DNA of 64,000 bases from Janthinobacterium sp. TB1-E2 (lineage in GTDB: Bacteria > Pseudomonadota > Gammaproteobacteria > Burkholderiales > Burkholderiaceae_D): positions 3,906,001 to 3,970,000 of the forward strand of contig NZ_CP142523.1 of NCBI RefSeq assembly GCF_036885605.1. Reading direction: 5' to 3'. Made by a program: the position numbers and the translations under genes. Each line of letters opens with the position of its first letter. The stretch's first letter is position 1. Under the pieces are notes generated by a model. The model was not told the DNA's origin, ran no database searches, and saw only the letters and a list, made by a program, of their open reading frames with translations. This document shows positions 16,481 through 23,525 of this stretch, in pieces.

Positions 16481-16789
16481 AATTGCCTTTCGTTGTATTG
16501 GCAGATGTTAACACCCATGACGGCCTTGCAGCAGCACATGGTATTAGTCGAATTACATATTTTAAGCTGCGGTCACAATAAAAATAATACCAACTATCAA
16601 TACCGCCACCTGCGAAATGTTGTACGATAGAAACTAACAAAAAAATCTTTCCAAGAAATACTAGAATGCACATCAAAATAGCACTTACAAGAGAGCTAAA
16701 ATCTGACCCATTGTGTTAAATCATAAAATATTAATGGGCCATCATAATAACTTTTTCCATATAAAACTTAAATCATAAAGAAATACGAT
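16481..16789. other. AT-rich divergent spacer between Q-like gene and AT-rich membrane gene
   Basis: About 300 bases of markedly lower GC than the rest of the phage, with several T/A runs. It separates two divergent starts, so it should hold at least one promoter in each direction. No gene seen. Confidence 0.5.
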
Positions 16790-17620
16790 ATGACAAATTT
16801 TACAGCTTGGGTAAATAACATACTGAGTCTTCTCGCTCCTGGTTGGGTTGGATCTTTGATAGGAATTGTAGGCCTAGCGGCAGCAATAGCAACGTTTTTC
16901 CTCACACGACAAAGAACTGCACTTACATTCCACTGTTCAGGAAAAAGACTATTGGGATTAGCCGGGTCTAATTTACCCACGGGAATAAAAGTTGATTACA
17001 ATGGTCGAAATATACCAAGGCTGACGCGATCGATTATTACACTTTGGAATTCAGGAGAAAAAACAATTGATGGAGATCATATAGCATCATCCGATCCACT
17101 CAAGATTGTAACAGACAACAAAGGAACAATTTTATCAGCTACGATTTTACAAGTTTCACGGACTGCGAACGATTTAAAGTGTTCGCTATCCACCACAAAA
17201 TCAAACGAAGTAGAATTAGTATTTTCCTTTTTAGACACTGACGACGGCGCAGTAATTGAATTACTGCACACTAGTGAGGACATCAATACGAGAATAATCG
17301 GCACAATTAAAGGAATCCCTAAAGGAATTAACGGAAAACGTCAGACTGATTATCCAAACAACATAAAGGCGATTTCCTCCATAATCAATCCCATACCATT
17401 TTTATGGATTGTCCTAATAATTGGACTCGCAGCAATTTTACTTTCTTTATTTTTCCCGGATGAAATTAAAAATTTCATGGCTTCAAGTCCGCAGCCAGAA
17501 TTACTTTCGGTATATATAACAGGGGGTCTTTATGTATGTATGTCTGCTACGTTGCTTTATTTTAGGCGTCAAAAATATCCAAAATCACTTCGAATAGACA
17601 CTGATACTTCGGACGTCTAA
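16790..17620 (+). CDS. AT-rich three-helix membrane protein, candidate accessory/defence gene
   Basis: 276 aa. One transmembrane helix lies at ~18-38 (WVGSLIGIVGLAAAIATFFL), a beta-rich soluble domain at ~42-190 (LTFHCSGKRLLGLAG, SIITLWNSGEKTIDGDHIAS, VELVFSFLDTDDGAVIELLH) and two helices at ~200-222 and ~240-260. Codon use is strikingly AT-rich compared with neighbours, a sign of recent acquisition. It is opposite in direction to the early operon and diverges from the Q-like gene. Not recognised as a named family. The architecture fits a sensor or exclusion protein at the inner membrane, but this is inference. Confidence 0.75.
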   Translation: MTNFTAWVNNILSLLAPGWVGSLIGIVGLAAAIATFFLTRQRTALTFHCSGKRLLGLAGSNLPTGIKVDYNGRNIPRLTRSIITLWNSGEKTIDGDHIASSDPLKIVTDNKGTILSATILQVSRTANDLKCSLSTTKSNEVELVFSFLDTDDGAVIELLHTSEDINTRIIGTIKGIPKGINGKRQTDYPNNIKAISSIINPIPFLWIVLIIGLAAILLSLFFPDEIKNFMASSPQPELLSVYITGGLYVCMSATLLYFRRQKYPKSLRIDTDTSDV

Positions 17621-17638
17621 TCCGATTTAGAACCACAA

Positions 17639-17986
17639 TCAAAATTCCTCTACTTTCCCGCCGCCGCCCGCCTTCTTCGGCAGCACTTGGACGGCAACGA
17701 AGCGCAGCGGATACATGTCGGCCGCGATCTTGATCTTCGCGCGTGCATCCTCTTGCCAATGCCCTTTCACTTCGTGCGCCTCCAGCGCGCCGTCGGCCAG
17801 CTGCACGGCGAAGTCGGGCGTATAAAACGTGTTGTCGGCCAGGCGGAATTTCAGGCCTTCGAACTTGTACCAGGCCACCTCGCCGGCGGCCTTGCGCAGC
17901 TCCAGCGTCTGCGCATACGCGGCTTCGGTCTTGTTCATGGCGCCGACCTTGAGGCGTCCCAGTGCCTGCAAGCCACGGGCCATCAT
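17639..17986 (-). CDS. DUF1064 phage endonuclease-like protein
   Basis: 115 aa from ATG 17986 (MMARGLQALGRLKVG). EAAYAQTLELRKAAGEVAWY, then YTPDFAVQLADGALEAHEVK ending in KG, is the DUF1064 pattern: a PD-(D/E)XK-like core with Asp in PDF and Glu-Val-Lys. The family is related to Vsr/Holliday-type nucleases and is common in phage replication operons. It overlaps the preceding gene by four bases. Confidence 0.8.
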   Translation of the reverse strand: MMARGLQALGRLKVGAMNKTEAAYAQTLELRKAAGEVAWYKFEGLKFRLADNTFYTPDFAVQLADGALEAHEVKGHWQEDARAKIKIAADMYPLRFVAVQVLPKKAGGGGKVEEF

Positions 17987-18315
17987 TGCGCTTTCTCTAG
18001 GCGATGAGTGACCGCCTTGACGATTGCTGCGCGCGCAGCTGCGTCCCTGTCCGGATAGAACCGGTACCACTCCAGGAAGCCGCTGGCATCGACGCCGACC
18101 GACATCGGCATCAGCCGGATCTCAAACTGCACAAGCAGCGGCGCGGCCGCCGCCCAGCCGCCCATCCAGTCCGGCACCATGGCCTGGCCGCGACTTGCGG
18201 CGGCGCCAGCCGGCGGCGTGCCGACCAGAGCGCCGCCCACCTCGACGATGTTGGACCAGCCCAGCAGCTCGGCCAGGCGTTTGTTTGCTGCGATTTTGTT
18301 TTCTTGATTTTTCAT
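17983..18315 (-). CDS. Phage ABA-sandwich-type small protein
   Basis: 110 aa. Key parts: IAANKRLAELLGWSNIVEVG, MVPDWMGGWAAAAPLLVQFE and ATHRLEKAQ-like helical end (RAAIVKAVTHRLEKA). The LAELLGW and DW...AAAPLL pattern matches small phage proteins of the ABA-sandwich family; role unknown. It lies between the DnaC-like and DUF1064 genes, with translational overlap to the latter. Confidence 0.6.
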   Translation of the reverse strand: MKNQENKIAANKRLAELLGWSNIVEVGGALVGTPPAGAAASRGQAMVPDWMGGWAAAAPLLVQFEIRLMPMSVGVDASGFLEWYRFYPDRDAAARAAIVKAVTHRLEKAQ

Positions 18316-18351
18316 TTAAAGCCTTTTAAGCCGTTTTTTCTGATGGGTACG

Positions 18352-19200
18352 TCACTTCGTAGCGGCCATGGCCCTTGCGCAGTGCGGCGGTGCCTCAGGC
18401 AAATCCTGAGCGGCATTCGCAGCCTGGACGCTCGGGCGCTTCCCCCTGTGCGACTCCCAATCGAAGACCACCAGCCTGCCGCCGCCCTCGCGCAGTCGGT
18501 CAAACGCCCGCGCACCCAGGAACTGCTCCAGGCCGGCAGCGTCCAGATTGCTGATGACGATGGTCGGGCGCGCCGCCTCATAGCGGCCGTTGATGATCTC
18601 GAAGAGGATCAGCTTTTCCGTGTCGCTACCGTGCTGCACGCCCACCTCGTCGAGGATCAGCAGATCAGGATCGACCAGGTCGCGGATGGCCTGCGCCTCG
18701 GTGCGCCCGGCGCCCTTGGCGTAGGTTTCCTTGACGGAGCGCACCGCGCGCATCACCGACGTGAAGACCGCCTGGCGCCCTTGCGCCATGATGTGGTGGG
18801 CAATGCCCACGGCCAAGTGCGTCTTGCCGGTACCGACATCCCCGGCGAAGATCAGGCATGCGCCAATGGCCCGGGCGTCTTCGAAGTTCTCGGCGTACCG
18901 GGTGGCTACGGCCAGCGCGCGCTCGGCGCCTGAGCAGTCCGGCCGGTACGATTCGAGGCGGCGATCAGCAAAACGCTCGGGAATAGCAGCACGGCCGAGC
19001 TTTGCGCTCCATTCGCGCGCCTTAAGTTCCTGGCGCCAGGCGGCGCGCTGCTCGGCCTCGCGCACCTGGTCTTCGACGTTCATGCAGTCCGGGCAGCCGG
19101 ACCAGGCGCCGCGAATCAGCATTGCCGTGTACTCGCCGTGCATTGGGCAGCGCTCGATCTTCGCGCTGACGAAGCGCTTCTTGCCTTCAAAAGGTGCCAT
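18352..19200 (-). CDS. DnaC-like replicative helicase loader
   Basis: 282 aa from ATG 19200 (MAPFEGKKRFVSAKIERCPM); an ATG 15 codons upstream is also in frame but lies inside the previous gene. A zinc-binding CPMH...CPDC pair lies in the first 50 residues. Walker A is FAGDVGTGKTHLAVGIAH near 125, Walker B LLILDEVGVQ near 190, and sensor-1 VISNLD near 220, then FDRLREGGGRLVVFDWESHR. This is the DnaC/IstB AAA+ pattern. It pairs with the DUF1376 protein upstream, overlapping by 14 bases, as the lambda O-P equivalent. Confidence 0.9.
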   Translation of the reverse strand: MAPFEGKKRFVSAKIERCPMHGEYTAMLIRGAWSGCPDCMNVEDQVREAEQRAAWRQELKAREWSAKLGRAAIPERFADRRLESYRPDCSGAERALAVATRYAENFEDARAIGACLIFAGDVGTGKTHLAVGIAHHIMAQGRQAVFTSVMRAVRSVKETYAKGAGRTEAQAIRDLVDPDLLILDEVGVQHGSDTEKLILFEIINGRYEAARPTIVISNLDAAGLEQFLGARAFDRLREGGGRLVVFDWESHRGKRPSVQAANAAQDLPEAPPHCARAMAATK

Positions 19201-20143
19201 CTGCCCCAACGCCCTTGTGGTAATCCTGCTTGCCAAAGTTTCCATGCTGTGCCGTCTTTCCGCCCAAAGGCGTTCGTTTCATCGTCAGTTGATCCCACTT
19301 CTCGCGCAACTTTGCCGGCGAGAGGATGTTCGAGCACCAGAACGCATCTCCCTGGGCCCATTGGAAAAGCTCGCAGATTTCCGCGTGGGTGCGCTTGTCC
19401 CGCTCTCGTAGCAGCCGCACGTCGTCAGCCCAGGTGTCGAAGTTCGGCTGCCTGGCGGAGTCGTTGTTCGCCAGCACCCGGCCGAACAGCCAACGTGCGC
19501 ACTTCTCGTCGTCAGCGCTGTGCTTGCGTTTTTCCCTGGCTTCCTTGATATCGACCACAGGCACCGTTGGAATCGCCGAGTCGGGGATTTTCTCCGACAA
19601 GGTTTTATATATTGGTGTTTGGTGATTGGGTATTGGTGTTTGGGTAGCCGTTGCAGGCGTTGCAGGTGCCGTTACAGGTGGCGTTTCAGGTTCCGGGATT
19701 TTCGGGGCCTGCAACGCACTCGCCATCGCCCGGAGTTCCTTGATTCCGATATTCCAAGCAGCGTGCTGCCCAGCAGCCGTAAGCTGGGCAAACAGGGCTG
19801 CACGCTCGTCTCTATGTCGCCTCATGCGTGTTTCCTCGTTCGCCTTCTTCGCCTCGCGCTCTGGCTCGCCGGCCTGGAATGCGAAGATAATTTCGTCACA
19901 CGTTTTGTGGTGCCAGCCATCGGCAGCGAGAGAAAAAAACTCTTTGAGAACGACGTCAACCGCCTTTTTTTCTTCACGGCTGCGTGCGCGAACGACACGT
20001 TTTATTTCCTCGATGTCCGGATCGAGTGGCATTTCCTTGTCGAGGTAGCGCCGAATCATGCGGCAATAGATCCCGTCCTCGCAGGCGGAAAGGTGCGAGG
20101 TATTCTTGTCATAGTCGCCAATATGGTGCTCGAAGTAGTTCAA
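19187..20143 (-). CDS. DUF1376 replication initiator-like protein
   Basis: 318 aa with a TTG start (TTGA overlap with the preceding small ORF). MNYFEHHIGDYDKNTSHLSA is the DUF1376 opening, followed by YCRMIRRYLDKEMPLDPDIE. A Pro/Thr-rich linker near 145-180 (PPVTAPATPATATQTPIPN) leads to a C-terminal domain (NFDTWADDVRLLRERDKRTH ... FWCSNILSPAKLREKWDQLT), as in phage O-like replication proteins that contact the helicase loader. It is directly upstream of the DnaC-like gene. Confidence 0.85.
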   Translation of the reverse strand: MNYFEHHIGDYDKNTSHLSACEDGIYCRMIRRYLDKEMPLDPDIEEIKRVVRARSREEKKAVDVVLKEFFSLAADGWHHKTCDEIIFAFQAGEPEREAKKANEETRMRRHRDERAALFAQLTAAGQHAAWNIGIKELRAMASALQAPKIPEPETPPVTAPATPATATQTPIPNHQTPIYKTLSEKIPDSAIPTVPVVDIKEAREKRKHSADDEKCARWLFGRVLANNDSARQPNFDTWADDVRLLRERDKRTHAEICELFQWAQGDAFWCSNILSPAKLREKWDQLTMKRTPLGGKTAQHGNFGKQDYHKGVGADGTF

Positions 20144-20253
20144 GGCCGAGCCTCCTGCGCACGCGCCGCGCCGAACAGCGCAGCCACCAGCGGGAAGCCC
20201 AAGGTGCCGGGCATGCCGCCAAGCACGAATTTACGGAAGATAATTCGCGTCAT
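20140..20253 (-). CDS. 37-aa small protein with exported-peptide look
   Basis: MTRIIFRKFVLGGMPGTLGF then PLVAALFGAARAQEARP. It has a basic N-terminus, a hydrophobic core and an A-R-A-Q end that resembles a signal-peptide cleavage site. It is joined to its neighbours by ATGA and TTGA stop-start overlaps and has GGAA upstream, so it is almost certainly translated. It may act mainly as a coupling leader for the TTG-started replication gene. Confidence 0.5.
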   Translation of the reverse strand: MTRIIFRKFVLGGMPGTLGFPLVAALFGAARAQEARP

Positions 20254-20741
20254 TTGTGTTCCATTTTTTGTTTTTGGTCACTGGGCGCTACATCAAGCAG
20301 GCCCATCGACCGTAAAATTTCATGTGTAGTGCCGACGGCCGCGCGAAAGGCAGCCTCCAGGCCGGCCAGCGGCAGATCAACCGGGCGCCGGCGCCGGCCG
20401 TCGAGCACGTCGTGGCACGCGCTGCAACCAAACGCAGCGACCGTGTCCGGTGCCTTCAGGCCCATGCCCTTCCCGTCCGCCAAGAAGTTTGAATGGCAGA
20501 GCACGGTGGTGTCAGGGTCGAAGTTGCAGACGGCCAGGCGCAGGGTGCAGTCCTGTCCGCGCGCGGCGCGCCGGATCGGCGTCGAGACAGGGCCTTTCGA
20601 CTTCAAGCCGGCCTTGCGCTTCGGCGCCGTGCGCTGGTGCGACTGTACGGAGAGCATGCCGGTGCTGGGCATGGGCGAGATACGCTTGAATGGCGTGCGC
20701 GCCAGGGGCTTGCCTGGCTTCATGGGTGAACGGCGCATCAT
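20250..20741 (-). CDS. YbcO-like (DUF1364) HNH-type phage nuclease
   Basis: 163 aa from ATG 20741 (MMRRSPMKPGKPLART). The region GQDCTLRLAVCNFDPDTTVL, then CHSNFLADGKGMGLKAPDTV and FGCSACHDVLDGRRRR, is the DUF1364/YbcO pattern with Cys/His metal ligands (CTL..CNF, CSACHD). E. coli YbcO belongs to the HNH-fold nucleases of lambdoid nin regions. The position in the leftward early operon, before replication genes, fits a recombination/processing role. Confidence 0.8.
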   Translation of the reverse strand: MMRRSPMKPGKPLARTPFKRISPMPSTGMLSVQSHQRTAPKRKAGLKSKGPVSTPIRRAARGQDCTLRLAVCNFDPDTTVLCHSNFLADGKGMGLKAPDTVAAFGCSACHDVLDGRRRRPVDLPLAGLEAAFRAAVGTTHEILRSMGLLDVAPSDQKQKMEHK

Positions 20742-20775
20742 GTTATGATGCCTTTTCGCTAACCAAGGGATCGAC

Positions 20776-20982
20776 ATGACAATCACCGCCGCAAGCCCAG
20801 CACAAACTAATTTGAACAACGAAGCAGCCGGCCTTGCGCTTCAACAACTCCAGCTCGCGCATGAGGTGCTTGTTAAATTCAGGAGCAACGCAGGCCCCCA
20901 TGGAAAGGATGAAGTGATTGCGGTTGCGCAAATTATTGCGACCAATTACGCCGGGCGCGTGGGGATAAAGGCAAATGCCTAA
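20776..20982 (+). CDS. 68-aa helical small protein, copy A of a paralogous pair
   Basis: MTITAASPAQTNLNNEAAGL followed by LALQQLQLAHEVLVKF and DEVIAVAQIIATNYAGRVGI. It resembles the + strand protein at 23323-23514: EVIAVAQIIATNYA aligns with EVLAAIIQALATNFA. That relationship identifies the coding strand, because an open minus-strand frame also covers this region. GGGAT sits upstream of the start. The gene diverges from the YbcO-like gene with 34 bases between starts. Function unknown; all-helical, no membrane segment. Confidence 0.65.
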   Translation: MTITAASPAQTNLNNEAAGLALQQLQLAHEVLVKFRSNAGPHGKDEVIAVAQIIATNYAGRVGIKANA

Positions 20983-21011
20983 TTTCCCGAGGACAGGGCA
21001 AAGCAAGTTGT

Positions 21012-21140
21012 TCATAGTTCGCCCTCCGAGAGCAGCTGCGGCTGCACGGCGCCGTTGGCATAAACCGTATCCATGATGGTCGTGGTGACCGGTGAGGCGC
21101 GCTTGCCGGGCCATTTGTCGCTGGTTATATTCTTCATCAT
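21012..21140 (-). CDS. 42-aa small protein coupled to the PAPS-reductase-like gene
   Basis: MMKNITSDKWPGKRASPVTT, ending GAVQPQLLSEGEL. Its ATG overlaps the stop of the upstream gene (ATGA), so translation coupling is likely. No family recognised; polar, no membrane helix. Confidence 0.45.
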   Translation of the reverse strand: MMKNITSDKWPGKRASPVTTTIMDTVYANGAVQPQLLSEGEL

Positions 21141-22129
21141 TCGCAAAGTCCGTAAGCAGAGCTGCACGCCGTTGGCTCGTCCAACGCTGTGAGCAGTGAA
21201 AATTGTTTGCCGCCGCGGCTCGTCTTCGACCACTCAACCACTGCTTCGATAGTCGATGCCTGGCCAGCATGCGCCTTGGTGCCCATGTGGAAAAACGATA
21301 CGGGCGAGCGCGGTCGGCAAACTTCCGAAACCAGAGCCTCCCATTCCGCGATTCGAGCGATGTGCTGAGGGAACCGGCGTGACACCTCGTGCAGCTCCCC
21401 TTTGCTGCAGTTGATGCAAGGCATGCAGCCGACGCGCGACATCCCTTGCTTGTAGAGCGGATTTGGCTCGATGCCGGCCAGCCGATGTGCCTCGAACACG
21501 TCACCGACGTTCCAGCGCAAGATTGGCCGGTAAGTGAACAGGCCACCGCCAACCACTTCGAAGTGCTTGACGCACGCACCAGTGCCTTGCAGACGCTCGC
21601 GGCGCGACTGGCTTTCGTCGATCCGCACGCCCTGCCAGGACCAGATCGCATCGCATTCACGATCGATCAAATCCATTGCGAACTCCGTCAACGGCTTGGT
21701 CTTGAGGTATTCCGTGCAAAACTGCCGTTTGCGCGATGGGAAGCCACCCCGCACCATGCAAAGGTCCAGGTATGGGTTTCCAGATGGGTGCAGCAGCTCA
21801 AGCGCACGCTGTGCGGCCTCGGCCGTCCAGTGATACATGAACTTGCGCTTCCCATACACGGCAGACTCCGGTTCGCCGGCCGCGATGCGCGCCAGGTTGG
21901 CGCGCTTAGTGGCGAATTCATCAGCGAAATCAGCACGCACCACGTCGACCTTGATGCCAAGGGCCGCTGGCAAGTAGTCCAGTGCATATTCCAGCGTGCT
22001 CTCATGCTCGTTGCCCGTATCGGCCATGACGAAGCGGCACGCGGCCATACCGTGCTGTTCCAGCGCGAGAATAGCGGTAGCTGTGCTGTCCTTACCGCCT
22101 GAAAGTGAAATCAAGTGGATCAGGCTCAT
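21137..22129 (-). CDS. PAPS reductase-family (adenine nucleotide alpha-hydrolase) protein
   Basis: 330 aa from ATG 22129 (MSLIHLISLSGGKDSTATAI). The PP-loop SGGKDS at residues 9-14 binds ATP. MADTGNEHE near 40, RKRQFCTEYLKTKPL near 145 and WSWQGVRIDESQSRRERL near 170 follow the phage PAPS-reductase-like pattern. GCMPCINCSKGEL near 245 adds a four-cysteine cluster. Phage members are distinct from the assimilatory enzyme; the PP-loop family also includes DndC, which sulfurates DNA. The neighbouring C5 methyltransferase gene makes a nucleic-acid modification role attractive, but no Dnd partners are present. Confidence 0.8.
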   Translation of the reverse strand: MSLIHLISLSGGKDSTATAILALEQHGMAACRFVMADTGNEHESTLEYALDYLPAALGIKVDVVRADFADEFATKRANLARIAAGEPESAVYGKRKFMYHWTAEAAQRALELLHPSGNPYLDLCMVRGGFPSRKRQFCTEYLKTKPLTEFAMDLIDRECDAIWSWQGVRIDESQSRRERLQGTGACVKHFEVVGGGLFTYRPILRWNVGDVFEAHRLAGIEPNPLYKQGMSRVGCMPCINCSKGELHEVSRRFPQHIARIAEWEALVSEVCRPRSPVSFFHMGTKAHAGQASTIEAVVEWSKTSRGGKQFSLLTALDEPTACSSAYGLCE

Positions 22130-22197
22130 GATAATATTGCCTTTTGACAATACATCGCAGCATGAGACATCTCGGCTAGATGCGCACCGGAGAACAA

Positions 22198-22863
22198 ATG
22201 ATCGCCCCTTGGAAGAAGGAAGCTGCGCAATGGTTTTTTGCGTCCATTATTGTTATTATCTTTACATTTATGATTGTGGCGTTGAGCGCAGTTATCGTAG
22301 ATCCTAAAAAGGGACCGGCCTCTGCGGACGCCGCATCGTGGGTGCAAGCCATTGGCACGGTGGTGGCGCTGTTCGCCACATATTTCTTTGGCGAGCGACA
22401 GGCGCAGCATGCTCTCCGTACTGCAACGACTATTCAGGACCGCGAGCATGCTCGAAAGAAATCTGCATTCCTCGCCATTTGCCTGGTAGCGCGGGATAAT
22501 GCCGACTGTATTGGGCGGGTTTTTAGTGAAAAGCCTTATGACCCTTTCCGTCGATTTGTTGAATATCAAGAGTCGGCTACGAATGATATCGTCAAGGCAC
22601 TTCGCGCCATTCCAGTGCACGATGTAGGAAGTGCGAGTGCCACTACTGCGCTGCTGAATTTGACTCAAGATTTGTCGATGCTGATCATCTGGATCGAAGC
22701 TTTCGACAGGGATTTCGAGAGCGTGAGGAACAATGTCCAGCATGCCGAACTGAGGCTTCAACTCACCCAGGACGAAATCGGCAGAAGAGTGGAAGAAATT
22801 TCCCAACACTACGCGACGCTCAAAGTTGAATTGGGCACGACCGATCAATTTAACCATCATTAA
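22198..22863 (+). CDS. Two-helix membrane protein, copy A of a paralogous pair
   Basis: 221 aa from ATG 22198, chosen for GGAGA just upstream rather than ATG 22180. Helix 1 is at ~11-35 (FFASIIVIIFTFMIVALSAV), helix 2 at ~50-70 (SWVQAIGTVVALFATYFFGE). A long cytoplasmic helical domain follows with KALRAIPVHDVGSAS. The SWVQAIG segment and the IP..V element recur in the + strand protein at 25376. It diverges from the PAPS-reductase-like gene. Function unknown; a membrane-anchored helical domain suits an exclusion or sensing protein. Confidence 0.75.
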   Translation: MIAPWKKEAAQWFFASIIVIIFTFMIVALSAVIVDPKKGPASADAASWVQAIGTVVALFATYFFGERQAQHALRTATTIQDREHARKKSAFLAICLVARDNADCIGRVFSEKPYDPFRRFVEYQESATNDIVKALRAIPVHDVGSASATTALLNLTQDLSMLIIWIEAFDRDFESVRNNVQHAELRLQLTQDEIGRRVEEISQHYATLKVELGTTDQFNHH

Positions 22864-23288
22864 TCCTCCATCGCGCGCTTGATGCCAGCGGCGTCGAGGC
22901 CAGCAGCCTTGCAACCCAGGCGGGTCGCGTGGAAGTAGGCCTGCGTCTCGCTTTCGTGGCCGGCAATGACCAGGCCTGCATCGGCCAGGCGCTGCATCGC
23001 CTCCCGCGCAGCGCCGGAAATGTTCGCGCAATAGTAGTTGCGATAGCCCCAGCGATTCTTCCGCTTGCCCTGTACGGCGCCCAGCATGTGCTGCAGCTTG
23101 GCGAAGTCGCCAGGCATGATCGCGGCACGGACGGCGGCAAGCGCGCAGGTGGCGCATTTGCCGTGCTGGGCCAACTGCTTGGCGGTGCTGGCCTTACCGC
23201 AAGCGCAGACCTTGCGGATCAACGAATAAGCGGGCGCGGCTTGATTCGCCAGATGATGGCGAATAGTCTGAGCAGGGTTAGTTATCAT
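22860..23288 (-). CDS. Zinc-ribbon phage protein, function unknown
   Basis: 142 aa from ATG 23288 (MITNPAQTIRHHLANQAAPA). VCACGKASTAKQLAQHGKCA plus TCA gives a CxC...CxxC zinc ribbon near residues 30-50. The second half, RNYYCANISGAAREAMQRLA then YFHATRLGCKAAGLD, is a pattern shared by several beta-proteobacterial phage proteins. It lies between the methyltransferase and PAPS-reductase-like genes. The stop overlaps the end of the + strand membrane gene by four bases. Confidence 0.6.
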   Translation of the reverse strand: MITNPAQTIRHHLANQAAPAYSLIRKVCACGKASTAKQLAQHGKCATCALAAVRAAIMPGDFAKLQHMLGAVQGKRKNRWGYRNYYCANISGAAREAMQRLADAGLVIAGHESETQAYFHATRLGCKAAGLDAAGIKRAMED

Positions 23289-23322
23289 GATATTATTTCC
23301 TTCCCGCAATTAAGGAGGTTTT

Positions 23323-23514
23323 ATGCACACACTCAGCGTCGTTGAAAAATCGCAACTTGAGGCAGCAACAGAGATCACCGCAAAACAGTTGAAAATTGCT
23401 GTAGACCTTCACAACAGGCAGTTCCCCGGCATAAACAACTCCGAAGTATTGGCTGCCATCATTCAGGCTTTGGCTACCAACTTCGCTGCGGCAGTAGCCG
23501 CCGACCACAAATAA
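23323..23514 (+). CDS. 63-aa helical small protein, copy B of a paralogous pair
   Basis: MHTLSVVEKSQLEAATEITA, then QLKIAVDLHNRQFPG and EVLAAIIQALATNFAAAVAA. An excellent AGGAGG lies six bases before ATG 23323. It resembles the 68-aa protein at 20776. The gene diverges from the zinc-ribbon gene with 34 bases between starts, and its end faces the methyltransferase gene. Function unknown. Confidence 0.7.
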   Translation: MHTLSVVEKSQLEAATEITAKQLKIAVDLHNRQFPGINNSEVLAAIIQALATNFAAAVAADHK

Positions 23515-23525
23515 ATTTTTAATAT

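Noticed and set aside
20743-21015. Minus-strand ORF starting MNNLLCPVLGKLGICLYPHA that overlaps the + strand 68-aa gene and has an ATGA junction
   Set aside because: The + strand protein has a relative at 23323-23514, whereas the minus-strand reading has no such support, so the minus-strand frame is taken as a shadow.
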